A stretch of 64,000 nt of DNA. Origin: Burkholderia savannae. Its GTDB lineage: Bacteria > Pseudomonadota > Gammaproteobacteria > Burkholderiales > Burkholderiaceae. The DNA lies in assembly GCF_001524445.2 (NCBI RefSeq), contig NZ_CP013417.1:992001-1056000 (forward strand), in the 5' to 3' direction. A model generated the notes under the pieces. It was not told the DNA's origin. It did no database searches and saw nothing but the letters and a program-made list of their open reading frames with translations. The position numbers and the translations under genes were made by a program. Below are positions 9,796-18,392 of this stretch, piece after piece. Each line of letters starts with the position of its first letter. Positions within the stretch are counted from its first letter, which is position 1.

Positions 9796-10590
9796 ATGCA
9801 ACGAAGAACGATGCTGAAGCTCGCCGCCGCGTTGGGCGCGGCCGCGTGCGTCGCAAGCGCGCATGCGCAGGCGCAGACGATCAAGGTCGGCGTGACGGGC
9901 GGCCCGCACGCGCAGGTGATGGAGGAAGTCAAGAAGGTCGCCGCGAAGAGCGGGCTCGACATCAAGATCGTCGAGTTCTCCGACTACGTGCAGCCGAACG
10001 CGGCGCTCGCGGCGGGCGACCTCGACGCGAACAGCTATCAGCACTATCCGTATCTCGAAGCGCAGGTGAAGGATCGCGGCTACAAGATCGTCAAGGTCGC
10101 GGACACGGTCACGTTCCCGATGGGCATCTACTCGAAGCGCGTGAAATCGCTCGCGGAATTGCGTCCGGGCGCGCGGATCGCGGTCCCGAACGATCCGACG
10201 AACGGCGGCCGCGCGTTGCTGCTGCTGCAGAAGCAGGGGCTGCTCAAGCTGCGCGACGGCGCGGGCCTGAAGGCGACGCGCTTCGACATCGTCGATAACC
10301 CGAAGCAGCTGAAGATCGTCGAGCTTGACGCGGCGCAGATTCCGCGCTCGCTCGCCGATGTCGACGCCGCCGCGATCAACACGAACTACGCGATGGAAGC
10401 GGGCCTGAAGCCGAAACAGGACGCGATCGCGATCGAGGGTCCGAACGGCCCTTACGCGAACATTCTCGCGGTGCGCTCGGAAGACAAGGACAAGCCGTGG
10501 GTCGCGAAGCTCGTCGCCGCGTACCGGTCGCCCGACGTGAAGCGCTTCATCGAGCGTCAATTCGGCGGCGCGGTGATCGCCGCGTGGTGA
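9796..10590 (+). CDS. metQ: Methionine ABC transporter, substrate-binding protein
   Basis: This 264-aa periplasmic methionine-binding protein is of the NlpA/MetQ family. A signal peptide covers residues 1 to about 26 with an AHA-QA type cleavage site. The mature part starts QTIKVGVTGGPHAQVMEEV, and the DLDANSYQHYPYLE segment is typical of MetQ ligand-binding loops. A Cys sits in the signal region (AAACVASA) but does not make a good lipobox, so it may be soluble rather than a lipoprotein. GGAGATCCGGAG upstream gives a strong ribosome binding site. It ends the operon, followed by a terminator. Confidence 0.94.
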   Translation: MQRRTMLKLAAALGAAACVASAHAQAQTIKVGVTGGPHAQVMEEVKKVAAKSGLDIKIVEFSDYVQPNAALAAGDLDANSYQHYPYLEAQVKDRGYKIVKVADTVTFPMGIYSKRVKSLAELRPGARIAVPNDPTNGGRALLLLQKQGLLKLRDGAGLKATRFDIVDNPKQLKIVELDAAQIPRSLADVDAAAINTNYAMEAGLKPKQDAIAIEGPNGPYANILAVRSEDKDKPWVAKLVAAYRSPDVKRFIERQFGGAVIAAW

Positions 10591-10628
10591 GCGAAACGAG
10601 GGGCGCCGCCGATTAGAGGCGGAAATCG

Positions 10629-10658
10629 AAAACCCGGGCTTGGCGTCCGGGTTTTTTC
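10629..10658 (+). terminator. Terminator after metQ
   Basis: A 9-bp stem (AAAACCCGG / CCGGGTTTT) with a 9-nt loop ends in a T6 run, 39 nt after the metQ stop. Confidence 0.85.
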
Positions 10659-10670
10659 TCTTTTAAAATA

Positions 10671-10682
10671 GAACGACCGTTC
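10671..10682. promoter_or_regulatory. TetR-type operator candidate upstream of etfBA
   Basis: The 12-mer GAACGACCGTTC is a perfect dyad (5+2+5) placed in A+T-rich DNA just after the metQ terminator and 132 nt before etfB. Dyads of the GAACG-N2-CGTTC type are typical of TetR-family regulators of fatty-acid catabolism. Binding here is an inference. Confidence 0.45.
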
Positions 10683-10813
10683 GCTATTGTCGGCATGCCG
10701 CAAGGGGACGCTATCCTCGGTAGCCGCAAATTGAATGCCCGGCGTCGCCGCCGCGCGGCCGAGCCTCGCTATAAAATGGCCGCTGGTCGTGTTCGTAACT
10801 TTGGAGCGTGTGC

Positions 10814-11563
10814 ATGAAAATCCTGGTGCCAGTGAAGAGAGTGGTCGATTACAACGTGAAGGTCCGGGTGAAGTCGGACGGCACGGGCGTCGATATCGCG
10901 AACGTGAAGATGTCGATGAATCCGTTCGACGAGATCGCGGTCGAGGAGGCGGTGCGCCTGAAGGAAGCGGGCGTGGCGACCGAGGTGATCGCGGTGTCGG
11001 TGGGCGTCGCGCAGGCTCAGGAAACGCTTCGCACGGCGCTCGCGATCGGCGCGGACCGTGCGATTCTCGTCGAATCGAATGACGAGGTGCAGCCGCTCGG
11101 CGTGGCGAAGATCTTGAAGGCGCTGGTCGACAAGGAGCAGCCGCAGCTCGTGATCCTCGGCAAGCAGGCGATCGACGACGATTCGAACCAGACGGGCCAG
11201 ATGCTGGCCGCGCTCGCGAATCTGCCGCAGGCGACGTTCGCGTCGAAGGTGACGGTGGCGGACGGCCGTGCGATCGTCGCGCGTGAAGTGGACGGCGGCG
11301 CGGAGACGCTGTCGCTCACGCTGCCGGCCGTGGTGACGACCGACCTGCGCCTGAACGAGCCGCGCTACGTGACGCTGCCGAACATCATGAAGGCGAAGAA
11401 GAAGCCGCTCGAGACGGTGAAGCCGGAAGACCTCGGCGTGGACGTCGCGCCGCGCCTGAAGACGCTGAAGGTGGCGGAGCCGCCCAAGCGTGCGGCGGGC
11501 GTGAAGGTGCCGGACGTGAAGACGCTGGTCGAAAAGCTGAAGACCGAAGCCAAGGTGCTGTAA
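10814..11563 (+). CDS. etfB: Electron transfer flavoprotein, beta subunit
   Basis: This 249-aa AMP-binding subunit of ETF takes electrons from acyl-CoA and other dehydrogenases and passes them to ETF-ubiquinone oxidoreductase. The N-terminus [20 protein letters not shown] and the later [31 protein letters not shown] (AMP/FAD contact region and ETF signature) are diagnostic. The ATG at 10814 is preferred over an in-frame TGC-extended upstream start. It is followed 15 nt later by etfA. Control through the dyad at 10671-10682 is plausible. Confidence 0.96.
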   Translation: MKILVPVKRVVDYNVKVRVKSDGTGVDIANVKMSMNPFDEIAVEEAVRLKEAGVATEVIAVSVGVAQAQETLRTALAIGADRAILVESNDEVQPLGVAKILKALVDKEQPQLVILGKQAIDDDSNQTGQMLAALANLPQATFASKVTVADGRAIVAREVDGGAETLSLTLPAVVTTDLRLNEPRYVTLPNIMKAKKKPLETVKPEDLGVDVAPRLKTLKVAEPPKRAAGVKVPDVKTLVEKLKTEAKVL

Positions 11564-11578
11564 GGGGAGCGCAAAGAA

Positions 11579-12514
11579 ATGACGATTCTGGTAATTGCCG
11601 AACACGACAACGCATCGATCAAGGCATCGACGCTGAACACGGTGGCCGCCGCGGTGAAGATCGGCGGCGACATTCACGTGCTGGTCGCGGGCCGCGATGC
11701 GCAGGGCGCGGCGGACGCGGCGGCGAAGATCGCGGGCGTGTCGAAGGTGCTGCTGGCCGACGCGCCGCAACTCGCGGACGGTCTAGCGGAAAACGTCGAG
11801 GCGACCGCGCTGAACGTCGCGAAGGACTACTCGCACATCCTCGCGCCGGCGACCGCATACGGCAAGAACATCGCGCCGCGGATCGCCGCGAAGCTGGACG
11901 TCGCGCAGATCTCGGACATCACGGCGGTCGATTCGGCCGATACGTTCGAGCGCCCGATCTACGCGGGCAACGCGATCGCGACGGTGCAGTCGAGCGATCC
12001 GATCAAGGTGATCACGGTGCGCGCGACGGGCTTCGATCCGGTCGCGGCCGAAGGCGGCAGCGCGCCGGTCGAGAAGATCGACGCGGCGGCGGACGCGGGC
12101 GTGTCGCAGTTCGTGAGCCGCGAGGTGACGAAGCTCGATCGTCCGGAACTGACGTCGGCGTCGATCATCGTGTCGGGCGGCCGCGGCCTCGGCAGCGGCG
12201 AGAACTACACGAAGGTGCTGGAGCCGCTCGCCGACAAGCTGCAGGCGGCGCTCGGCGCGTCGCGCGCGGCGGTGGACGCGGGCTACGTGCCGAACGACTA
12301 TCAGGTGGGCCAGACGGGCAAGATCGTCGCGCCGCAGCTGTACATCGCGGTGGGCATCTCGGGCGCGATCCAGCACCTGGCCGGCATGAAGGATTCGAAG
12401 GTGATCGTCGCGATCAACAAGGACCCCGAAGCGCCGATCTTCAGCGTGGCCGACTACGGCCTCGTCGGCGATCTGTTCACGCTCGTGCCGGAACTCGTGA
12501 ACGAGCTCGGCTGA
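11579..12514 (+). CDS. etfA: Electron transfer flavoprotein, alpha subunit
   Basis: This 311-aa FAD-binding ETF subunit carries the FAD-binding C-terminal domain, with [57 protein letters not shown] and DYGLVGDLF in canonical order. It pairs with etfB upstream (15-nt gap, GGGGAG ribosome binding site). An acyl-CoA dehydrogenase, a natural electron donor for ETF, lies directly downstream after a hairpin. Confidence 0.96.
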   Translation: MTILVIAEHDNASIKASTLNTVAAAVKIGGDIHVLVAGRDAQGAADAAAKIAGVSKVLLADAPQLADGLAENVEATALNVAKDYSHILAPATAYGKNIAPRIAAKLDVAQISDITAVDSADTFERPIYAGNAIATVQSSDPIKVITVRATGFDPVAAEGGSAPVEKIDAAADAGVSQFVSREVTKLDRPELTSASIIVSGGRGLGSGENYTKVLEPLADKLQAALGASRAAVDAGYVPNDYQVGQTGKIVAPQLYIAVGISGAIQHLAGMKDSKVIVAINKDPEAPIFSVADYGLVGDLFTLVPELVNELG

Positions 12515-12563
12515 CGCGCGCCGCGCGCGTTGCGTTCAACGCGCGAGCAGGTCGAACATGAAC

Positions 12564-12589
12564 AAAGGGGCGCGGCGAGCGCCCCTTTT
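12564..12589 (+). terminator. Hairpin terminator between etfA and the acyl-CoA dehydrogenase gene
   Basis: A 10-bp stem (AAAGGGGCGC / GCGCCCCTTT) with loop GGCGA is followed by a short T run. It may be leaky, allowing partial read-through into the dehydrogenase gene 32 nt later. Confidence 0.7.
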
Positions 12590-12620
12590 CACACCATAAG
12601 CAGACTAGGAGAGGAGCAAC

Positions 12621-14411
12621 ATGAGCTATACCGCACCCGTCAAGGACATGCTGTTCGTGATGAAGGAGCTGGCCGGCATCGATGAGGTCGCGAAGCTGCC
12701 CGGCTACGAGGACGCCGGCTTCGATACGGCGCACGCCGTGCTCGACGAATCGGCGAAGTTCTGCGGCGAGGTGCTCGCGCCGCTCAACGTCGAAGGCGAC
12801 AAGAATCCGAGCAGCTGGAAGGACGGCGCCGTCACGGCGACGCCCGGCTTCAAGGAGGCGTTCCGCCAGTTCGTCGAAGGCGGCTGGCAGGGGCTCCAGC
12901 ATCCGACCGAATACGACGGCCAGGGCCTGCCGAAGCTGATCGCGACGCCTTGCATCGAAATGCTGAACGCGTCGAACCTGTCGTTCGCGCTGTGCCCGCT
13001 TCTGACCGACGGCGCGATCGAGGCGCTCCTCACGGCCGGCACCGACGAACAGAAATCCCGCTACGTGCCGAAGCTCATTTCCGGCGAATGGACGGGCACG
13101 ATGAACCTGACCGAGCCGCAGGCGGGCTCCGATCTCGCGCTCGTGCGCTCGCGCGCGGAGCCGCAGGGCGACGGTTCGTACAAGGTGTTCGGCACGAAAA
13201 TCTTCATCACGTGGGGCGAACACGACATGGCCGACAACATCGTCCACCTCGTGCTCGCGCGCACGCCGAACGCGCCCGAAGGCGTGAAGGGCATCTCGCT
13301 GTTCATCGTGCCGAAGTTCCTCGTCAACGACGACGGCAGCCTCGGCGCGCGCAACGACGTGCACTGCGTGTCGATCGAACACAAGCTCGGCATCAAGGCG
13401 AGCCCGACCGCGGTGCTGCAGTACGGCGACCACGGCGGCGCGATCGGCTATCTCGTCGGCGAAGAGAACCGCGGCCTCGAGTACATGTTCATCATGATGA
13501 ACGCGGCGCGCTTCGGCGTCGGGATGCAGGGGATCGGCGTCGCCGAGCGTGCGTACCAGAAGGCCGCCGAGTTCGCGAAGGAGCGCGTGCAGAGCCGTCC
13601 CGTCGACGGTTCCGCGAAGCAGTCGGTGACGATCATTCATCACCCGGACGTGCGCCGGATGCTCGCGACGATGCGCGCGCTCACGGAAGGCGCGCGGGCG
13701 CTGTCCTACGTCGCCGCCGCGCATTGCGATCACGCGCACCGCGCCGCCGACGAAGGCGTGCGCGCGCGGCATCAGGCGATCTACGAGTATCTGGTGCCGG
13801 TCGTGAAGGGCTGGAGCACCGAGATGGTCAACGAGGTCGCGAGCCTCGGGATTCAGGTGCACGGCGGAATGGGCTTCATCGAGGAAACGGGCGCCGCGCA
13901 GTACTACCGCGACGCGCGCATTCTCGCGATCTACGAAGGCACGACCGCGATCCAGGCGAACGACCTCGTCGGCCGGAAGACGGCGCGCGACGGCGGCGCA
14001 GTCGCGAAGGCGATCGTCGGCGAGATCCGGCAGACGGCCGACGCGCTCGGCGCGCACGATGGCCCGGCATTCGCCGCGATGAAGGCGCAACTGGAAGACG
14101 GCGCGCGCGCGTTGTCGGCCGTCGTCGACTTCGTCGTCGCGAACGTGAAGGGCGATCCGAACGCGGTGTTTGCCGGCAGCGTGCCGTATCTGAAGCTCGC
14201 GGGCGTCGTGCTGTGCGGCTGGCAAATGGCGCGCGCGCTGCTCGCCGCGCAGCAAAAACGCGCCGACGATCCGAAGTTCTACGACGCGAAGATCGCGATC
14301 GCGCAGTTCTACGCAGAGCACATTCTCGCGCAGGCGAGCGGGCTCGAAGCGTCGATCGTCGGCGCGAAGGGCGGGCAGGGCGTGTTCGCGCTGACGGAAG
14401 ACCAGTTCTGA
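12621..14411 (+). CDS. Acyl-CoA dehydrogenase with C-terminal extension (DmdC/AidB-like long form)
   Basis: This 596-aa flavoprotein dehydrogenase forms alpha-beta double bonds in acyl-CoA thioesters. It is longer than classical ~380-aa enzymes and has an N-terminal acyl-CoA-dehydrogenase cap starting MSYTAPVKDMLFVMKEL, the MNLTEPQAGSDLALVR FAD-contact motif, and a C-terminal extension of about 120 residues. This layout matches the family that includes 3-methylmercaptopropionyl-CoA dehydrogenase (DmdC) and phenylacyl-CoA dehydrogenases. Its exact substrate is not readable. AGGAGAGGAGC gives a strong ribosome binding site. Its position after etfBA suggests it donates electrons to that ETF. Confidence 0.9.
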   Translation: MSYTAPVKDMLFVMKELAGIDEVAKLPGYEDAGFDTAHAVLDESAKFCGEVLAPLNVEGDKNPSSWKDGAVTATPGFKEAFRQFVEGGWQGLQHPTEYDGQGLPKLIATPCIEMLNASNLSFALCPLLTDGAIEALLTAGTDEQKSRYVPKLISGEWTGTMNLTEPQAGSDLALVRSRAEPQGDGSYKVFGTKIFITWGEHDMADNIVHLVLARTPNAPEGVKGISLFIVPKFLVNDDGSLGARNDVHCVSIEHKLGIKASPTAVLQYGDHGGAIGYLVGEENRGLEYMFIMMNAARFGVGMQGIGVAERAYQKAAEFAKERVQSRPVDGSAKQSVTIIHHPDVRRMLATMRALTEGARALSYVAAAHCDHAHRAADEGVRARHQAIYEYLVPVVKGWSTEMVNEVASLGIQVHGGMGFIEETGAAQYYRDARILAIYEGTTAIQANDLVGRKTARDGGAVAKAIVGEIRQTADALGAHDGPAFAAMKAQLEDGARALSAVVDFVVANVKGDPNAVFAGSVPYLKLAGVVLCGWQMARALLAAQQKRADDPKFYDAKIAIAQFYAEHILAQASGLEASIVGAKGGQGVFALTEDQF

Positions 14412-14458
14412 TCGTCCGGCTCGGCGGCTAGACGCCGAAACGAAACGCTGAAACGAAA

Positions 14459-14486
14459 AACGGCGCCCTTGGGCGCCGTTCCTTTT
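14459..14486. terminator. Bidirectional terminator between the acyl-CoA dehydrogenase gene and dadA
   Basis: A 10-bp stem (AACGGCGCCC / GGGCGCCGTT) with a 2-nt loop has A-run and T-rich flanks, in the gap between convergent genes. Confidence 0.8.
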
Positions 14487-14531
14487 GAACGCGGCCGCGC
14501 ATGCGGGCCGCCCGATTCGCGCGTCAGTGCG

Positions 14532-15818
14532 TCATGCGTAGGCGGGACGATGCTCGCCGTCCGTTTCGCTCAGATAGCGATGCACGGACAGGTCGTCCGC
14601 GCGGATCGCCGGCTTCTTGCCCGACATCAGGTCGGCGAGCAGTTGGCCGGAGCCGCACGACATCGTCCAGCCGAGCGTGCCGTGGCCCGTGTTGAGGAAC
14701 AGGTTCGGCACCGGCGTGCGGCCGACGATCGGCGTGCCGTCCGGCGTCATCGGACGCAGGCCGGTCCAGAACGACGCGCTTGCGGTGTCGCCGCCGCCCG
14801 GGAACAGGTCGTTCACGCACATTTCGAGCGTTTCGCGGCGCGCCTGGCGCAGCCGCTTGTCGAAGCCGACGATCTCCGCCATCCCGCCCACGCGGATGCG
14901 ATCGTCGAAGCGGGTGATCGCGATCTTGTAGGTTTCGTCGAGCACGGTCGACACCGGCGCCTTCGCCGCGTCGACGATCGGCGCGGTGATCGAATAGCCC
15001 TTCAGCGGATACACCGGAATCTTCACGAGATTCGCGACGAAGTCCGTCGAGTACGAGCCTAGCGCGACCACGTACGCGTCGGCGCGCACCATCTCGCCGC
15101 CGCAATGAACGCCCGCGATCTTACCGCCCGCGATGGCGAGCGCGTCGATGCTCGTGTTGAAGCGGAACTTCACGCCGAGCTGCTCGGCGAGCGCGGCGAG
15201 GCGCGTCGTGAAGAGCTGGCAGTCGCCCGTCTCGTCGCCCGGCAGCCGCAGGCCGCCCGTCAGCTTTTCCGAGACCGCGGCGAGCGCCGGTTCGGCCTTC
15301 TTCAGCTCGTCGCTCGACAGCAGCTCGAACGGCACGTTCGCCTCGCGTAGCACCGCGATGTCCTTCGCGGCGCCGTCGAGCTGCTGCTGCGTGCGGAAAA
15401 CCTGGAGCGTGCCGCCCGTGCGTCCTTCGTACTGGATGCCCGTGTCGGCGCGCAGCGCCTGCAGGCAGTCGCGGCTGTATTCGGCGAGGCGCACCATCCG
15501 GCCCTTGTTCAGCGCGTAGCGCTCGGTCGTGCAGTTGCGCAGCATCTGCCACATCCATTGCAGTTGGAATCGCGTGCCGTCGAGGCGGATCGCGAGCGGC
15601 GCATGCTTTTCGAACATCCACTTGACGGCCTTCAGCGGCACGCCGGGCGCGGCCCACGGCGCCGCGTAGCCGGGCGAGATCTGGCCCGCGTTCGCAAAGC
15701 TCGTGTCGAGGGCGGGACCGGCCTCGCGGTCGATCACCGTGACTTCATGGCCCGCGCGAGCCAGATAATAGGCGCTCGCCACGCCGACCACGCCACTGCC
15801 CAAGATAACCACTCGCAT
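14532..15818 (-). CDS. dadA: D-amino acid dehydrogenase, small subunit
   Basis: This 428-aa membrane-associated FAD enzyme oxidises D-amino acids, chiefly D-alanine, to the keto acid and ammonia. The dinucleotide-binding [32 protein letters not shown] is at the very N-terminus, which fixes the start at 15818, and [16 protein letters not shown] plus [16 protein letters not shown] close the FAD domain. An Lrp/AsnC regulator is transcribed divergently 147 nt away, the usual arrangement for DadR-type control by alanine. No alanine racemase gene is next to it here. Confidence 0.95.
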   Translation of the reverse strand: MRVVILGSGVVGVASAYYLARAGHEVTVIDREAGPALDTSFANAGQISPGYAAPWAAPGVPLKAVKWMFEKHAPLAIRLDGTRFQLQWMWQMLRNCTTERYALNKGRMVRLAEYSRDCLQALRADTGIQYEGRTGGTLQVFRTQQQLDGAAKDIAVLREANVPFELLSSDELKKAEPALAAVSEKLTGGLRLPGDETGDCQLFTTRLAALAEQLGVKFRFNTSIDALAIAGGKIAGVHCGGEMVRADAYVVALGSYSTDFVANLVKIPVYPLKGYSITAPIVDAAKAPVSTVLDETYKIAITRFDDRIRVGGMAEIVGFDKRLRQARRETLEMCVNDLFPGGGDTASASFWTGLRPMTPDGTPIVGRTPVPNLFLNTGHGTLGWTMSCGSGQLLADLMSGKKPAIRADDLSVHRYLSETDGEHRPAYA

Positions 15819-15965
15819 AGCTGCTCCGGATAGAGAAGACGCCGGGCGGCGCGCGGCACACCCGGTGCGCTCTGCGATTTCCACCCAACCTAGTTTTTTG
15901 CGCTATGGTATTGTTGAGACTATAGGTTTTGTTATTGTATTTTTTCAATTTTCAGTAAAAAAACG
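15819..15965. promoter_or_regulatory. A+T-rich divergent promoter region of dadA and the Lrp-type gene
   Basis: About 75 nt (15890-15965) is strikingly A+T-rich for this genome, with repeated TATTG and TTTTT blocks between two divergent genes. It probably holds both promoters and Lrp-type binding sites. No unambiguous -35/-10 pair can be singled out. Confidence 0.5.
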
Positions 15966-16454
15966 ATGAGAACCCAACGCCAGCCGGTACGCGCGCTCGA
16001 CAAGCTCGACCGGCGCATTCTGAAGCTGCTGCAAGAGGACGGCCGCATGGCGATGAAGGACCTCGCCGAGCGCGTCGGCCTGACGGTCACGCCTTGCATC
16101 GAGCGGGTGCGGCGGATGGAGCGCGACGGCGTGATCACGGGCTATCACGCGCGCGTCGACCCGGCGCAGCTCGGCGCGGCGCTGCTCGTATTCGTCGAGA
16201 TCACGCTCGATCACAAGAGCGGCAACATGTTCGAGCAGTTTCGGCGCGAGGTGATGAAGATCGACGAGGTGCTCGAATGCCATCTGGTGTCGGGCGACTT
16301 CGACTATCTGATCAAGGCGCGGATCGGCGAGATGGCCGACTACCGCAAGCTGCTCGGCGACATCCTGCTGCAACTGCCGGGCGCCGTGCAGTCGAAGAGT
16401 TATGTCGTGATGGAAGAGATCAAGGAGACGCTGGCGATCGCGGTCGACGAGTGA
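15966..16454 (+). CDS. Lrp/AsnC family transcriptional regulator (DadR-like)
   Basis: This 162-aa regulator has a winged helix-turn-helix at residues 10-57 (LDKLDRRILKLLQEDGRMAMKDLAERVGLTVTPCIERVRRMERDGVI) and a C-terminal RAM effector domain (VFVEITLDHKS, then VLECHLVSGDFDYLIKARI). The divergent pairing with dadA suggests it activates D-/L-alanine catabolism in response to alanine. That role is inferred from position. Its transcript probably ends at the stem at 16506-16547. Confidence 0.92.
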   Translation: MRTQRQPVRALDKLDRRILKLLQEDGRMAMKDLAERVGLTVTPCIERVRRMERDGVITGYHARVDPAQLGAALLVFVEITLDHKSGNMFEQFRREVMKIDEVLECHLVSGDFDYLIKARIGEMADYRKLLGDILLQLPGAVQSKSYVVMEEIKETLAIAVDE

Positions 16455-16505
16455 GGCGAGCGCGCGTGCGCGCGGGCGCGCGCGCGAATTCTCGGCGCTT
16501 GGCAC

Positions 16506-16547
16506 AAACCGCCAATTACTGTATGTTTATACAGTAATTGGCGGTTT
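16506..16547. promoter_or_regulatory. LexA (SOS) box inside a 19-bp perfect stem
   Basis: Two 19-nt perfectly complementary arms (16506-16524 and 16529-16547) flank a GTTT loop. The centre, TACTGTATGTTTATACAGTA (16517-16536), matches the E. coli LexA consensus CTGT-N8-ACAG with its A+T-rich core. It sits 48 nt before the radical SAM gene. The outer AAACCGCC / GGCGGTTTT arms could also terminate the upstream regulator transcript. LexA binding is an inference from the match. Confidence 0.75.
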
Positions 16548-16583
16548 TGTCATTCGCGGCTCGGGCCGCGTAGCAGAGGCACG

Positions 16584-17744
16584 ATGAACGATCGATCCGA
16601 CGTCGAATATCCGGTAGCGCCGCCCGCGCCCCGCAAGGGGCGCGGCGCGGTGGGCAACCTGCAGGGGCGCTACGAGATCGTCGAGCGCGAGGCGGTCGAC
16701 GACGGCTGGACGCGCGACGACGACGGCGAGCCGCCCGCCGCGTTGCGCACGCAGGTGTTCGAGGAGCGCGCGAGGACGATCCTCACGCGCAACGCGTCGC
16801 CGGACATCCCGTTCAACGTGTCGCTGAACCCGTATCGCGGCTGCGAGCACGGCTGCATCTACTGCTTCGCGCGGCCGACGCACAGCTATCTCGGGCTGTC
16901 GCCGGGGCTCGATTTCGAGAGCCGGATCTACGCAAAGGTGAACGCGGCGGAGTTGCTCGCGCGCGAGCTCGCGAAGCCCCGTTACGTGCCCGAGCCGATC
17001 GCGCTCGGCGTGAACACCGACGCGTATCAGCCGGTCGAGCGCGAGCTGGCGATCACGCGGCAGGTGATCCAGGTGATGCACGATCACGGGCAGCCGTTTG
17101 CCGCGATCACGAAGTCGTCGCTGATCGAGCGCGATCTCGATCTGCTCGCGCCGATGGCCGAGCGCCGGCAGGTGATGGCGGCCGTCACGATCACGACGCT
17201 CGATCCCGAGCTCGCGCGGGCGCTCGAGCCTCGCGCCGCGACGCCTTCGCGCCGGCTGCGGACGATCCGCGCGCTGCGCGACGCGGGCGTGCCCGTCGGC
17301 GTGAGCGTCGCGCCGATGATTCCGTTCGTCACCGAGCCCGATCTCGAGCGCGTGCTCGAGGCGTGCGCGGACGCTGGCGCGACGCATGCGAGCTATATCG
17401 TGCTGCGGCTGCCGTGGGAGGTCGCGCCGCTCTTCACCGAATGGCTCGCCGCGCATTTCCCGGATCGCGCGGAGCGCGTGATGGCGCGCGTGCGGGACAT
17501 GCGCGGCGGCAAGGACTACGACTCGGATTTCAGCCGGCGAATGAAGGGGGACGGCATGTGGGCGGATCTGCTCAGGCAGCGCTTCCGGATGGCGGTCAAG
17601 CGCTGCGGGCTGAACGAACGCTCGCGCGGCATTCTCGATTTCTCGCGGTTCGGTGCGCAGCGGCAGTCGAAGCCGCGGACGCCGCTCGCGCGGCCGGGCA
17701 AGGCGGCGCAAGCGAAAGACGCGTCGCAGCTCAGCCTGTTCTAG
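16584..17744 (+). CDS. PA0069-family radical SAM protein (spore-photoproduct-lyase-like)
   Basis: This 386-aa radical SAM enzyme has the CxxxCxxC cluster motif at C87-C91-C94 (NPYRGCEHGCIYCFARPTH). It then shows the family pattern LGVNTDAYQPVER, TKSSLIERDLDLL and VAPMIPFVTEPDLERVLEACADAGATHASYIVLRLPWE. These proteins are distantly related to spore photoproduct lyase, and their substrate is unknown to me. The LexA box 48 nt upstream suggests SOS induction, consistent with a DNA-repair or damage-linked role. GAGGCACG lies before the ATG. It is the last gene of its strand block. Confidence 0.88.
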   Translation: MNDRSDVEYPVAPPAPRKGRGAVGNLQGRYEIVEREAVDDGWTRDDDGEPPAALRTQVFEERARTILTRNASPDIPFNVSLNPYRGCEHGCIYCFARPTHSYLGLSPGLDFESRIYAKVNAAELLARELAKPRYVPEPIALGVNTDAYQPVERELAITRQVIQVMHDHGQPFAAITKSSLIERDLDLLAPMAERRQVMAAVTITTLDPELARALEPRAATPSRRLRTIRALRDAGVPVGVSVAPMIPFVTEPDLERVLEACADAGATHASYIVLRLPWEVAPLFTEWLAAHFPDRAERVMARVRDMRGGKDYDSDFSRRMKGDGMWADLLRQRFRMAVKRCGLNERSRGILDFSRFGAQRQSKPRTPLARPGKAAQAKDASQLSLF

Positions 17745-17811
17745 AGCGCGTGATGCGCGCGGGGTATTCGTGCGGGGTATGTGTGTCGCGTCGGCCGCGC
17801 CTGCGCACGCA

Positions 17812-18279
17812 TCATTGCGAAATTTGCTTGGCCGCCTCGACCTGCGATTCGAAGTACGTCTGGAACGCGAGCGCGAGCCCTGTCATCAGCAGGAACGCGC
17901 CGATCAGCAGCGAGAAGATGACGACGAACACGACGCCCCAGCCGGAGCGGCTGCGGCGGTCCGTTGCGGCGTTGAATTGCGCGTCCCATTTGTCGTCGGC
18001 GCGCAGCCCGTAGACGAGCGCGGCGAGGAAGGCGGCGAGCAGTGAAATCGCGCCGGGCATGACGAGCCACCAGCCGAGCGCGGCGCTGCGCCCCGAGGCC
18101 GCGAGCAGCAGGAACCCGGGAACGCCGACGATCGTCGCGAACACGTGCGCCCAGCCCGCGAGGTCTTTCCAGCCGTATAGATAGAAACGGTGCGCGCCGA
18201 GTGAGCCGAACAGGAAGGCGAGCAGTGCGGTGAGCGTCTTTGAGCGAAAGCGGGGCGGCGTGGTCGTGCTGCTGGACAT
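17812..18279 (-). CDS. TM2-domain inner-membrane protein
   Basis: This 155-aa membrane protein has a TM2-type motif, LTALLAFLFGSLGAHRFYLYGWKDLAGW, near residues 16-43. About four hydrophobic helices follow, with a charged loop RADDKWDAQFNAATDRRSRSGW before the last pair. TM2 proteins are widespread but their function in bacteria is unclear. The start at 18279 (MSSSTTTPPRFRSK) is the first ATG before the motif. It lies downstream of the sugar dehydrogenase gene on the same strand (113-nt gap) and may be read with it. Confidence 0.8.
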   Translation of the reverse strand: MSSSTTTPPRFRSKTLTALLAFLFGSLGAHRFYLYGWKDLAGWAHVFATIVGVPGFLLLAASGRSAALGWWLVMPGAISLLAAFLAALVYGLRADDKWDAQFNAATDRRSRSGWGVVFVVIFSLLIGAFLLMTGLALAFQTYFESQVEAAKQISQ

Positions 18280-18392
18280 GTCGGGCAGGCAGAGAGGTCT
18301 TCTTCGTGGACGCCCCGGCGAGGCGAGGCGGGGCGCGGCGGTCGGCTCGCATTCTACGATGTGGGGCGCGGCACGGTCACGCGATGGTTGCG

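Noticed and set aside
9832..9880. MetQ as a lipoprotein
   Set aside because: A Cys is present in the signal region, but the preceding residues do not form a good lipobox.
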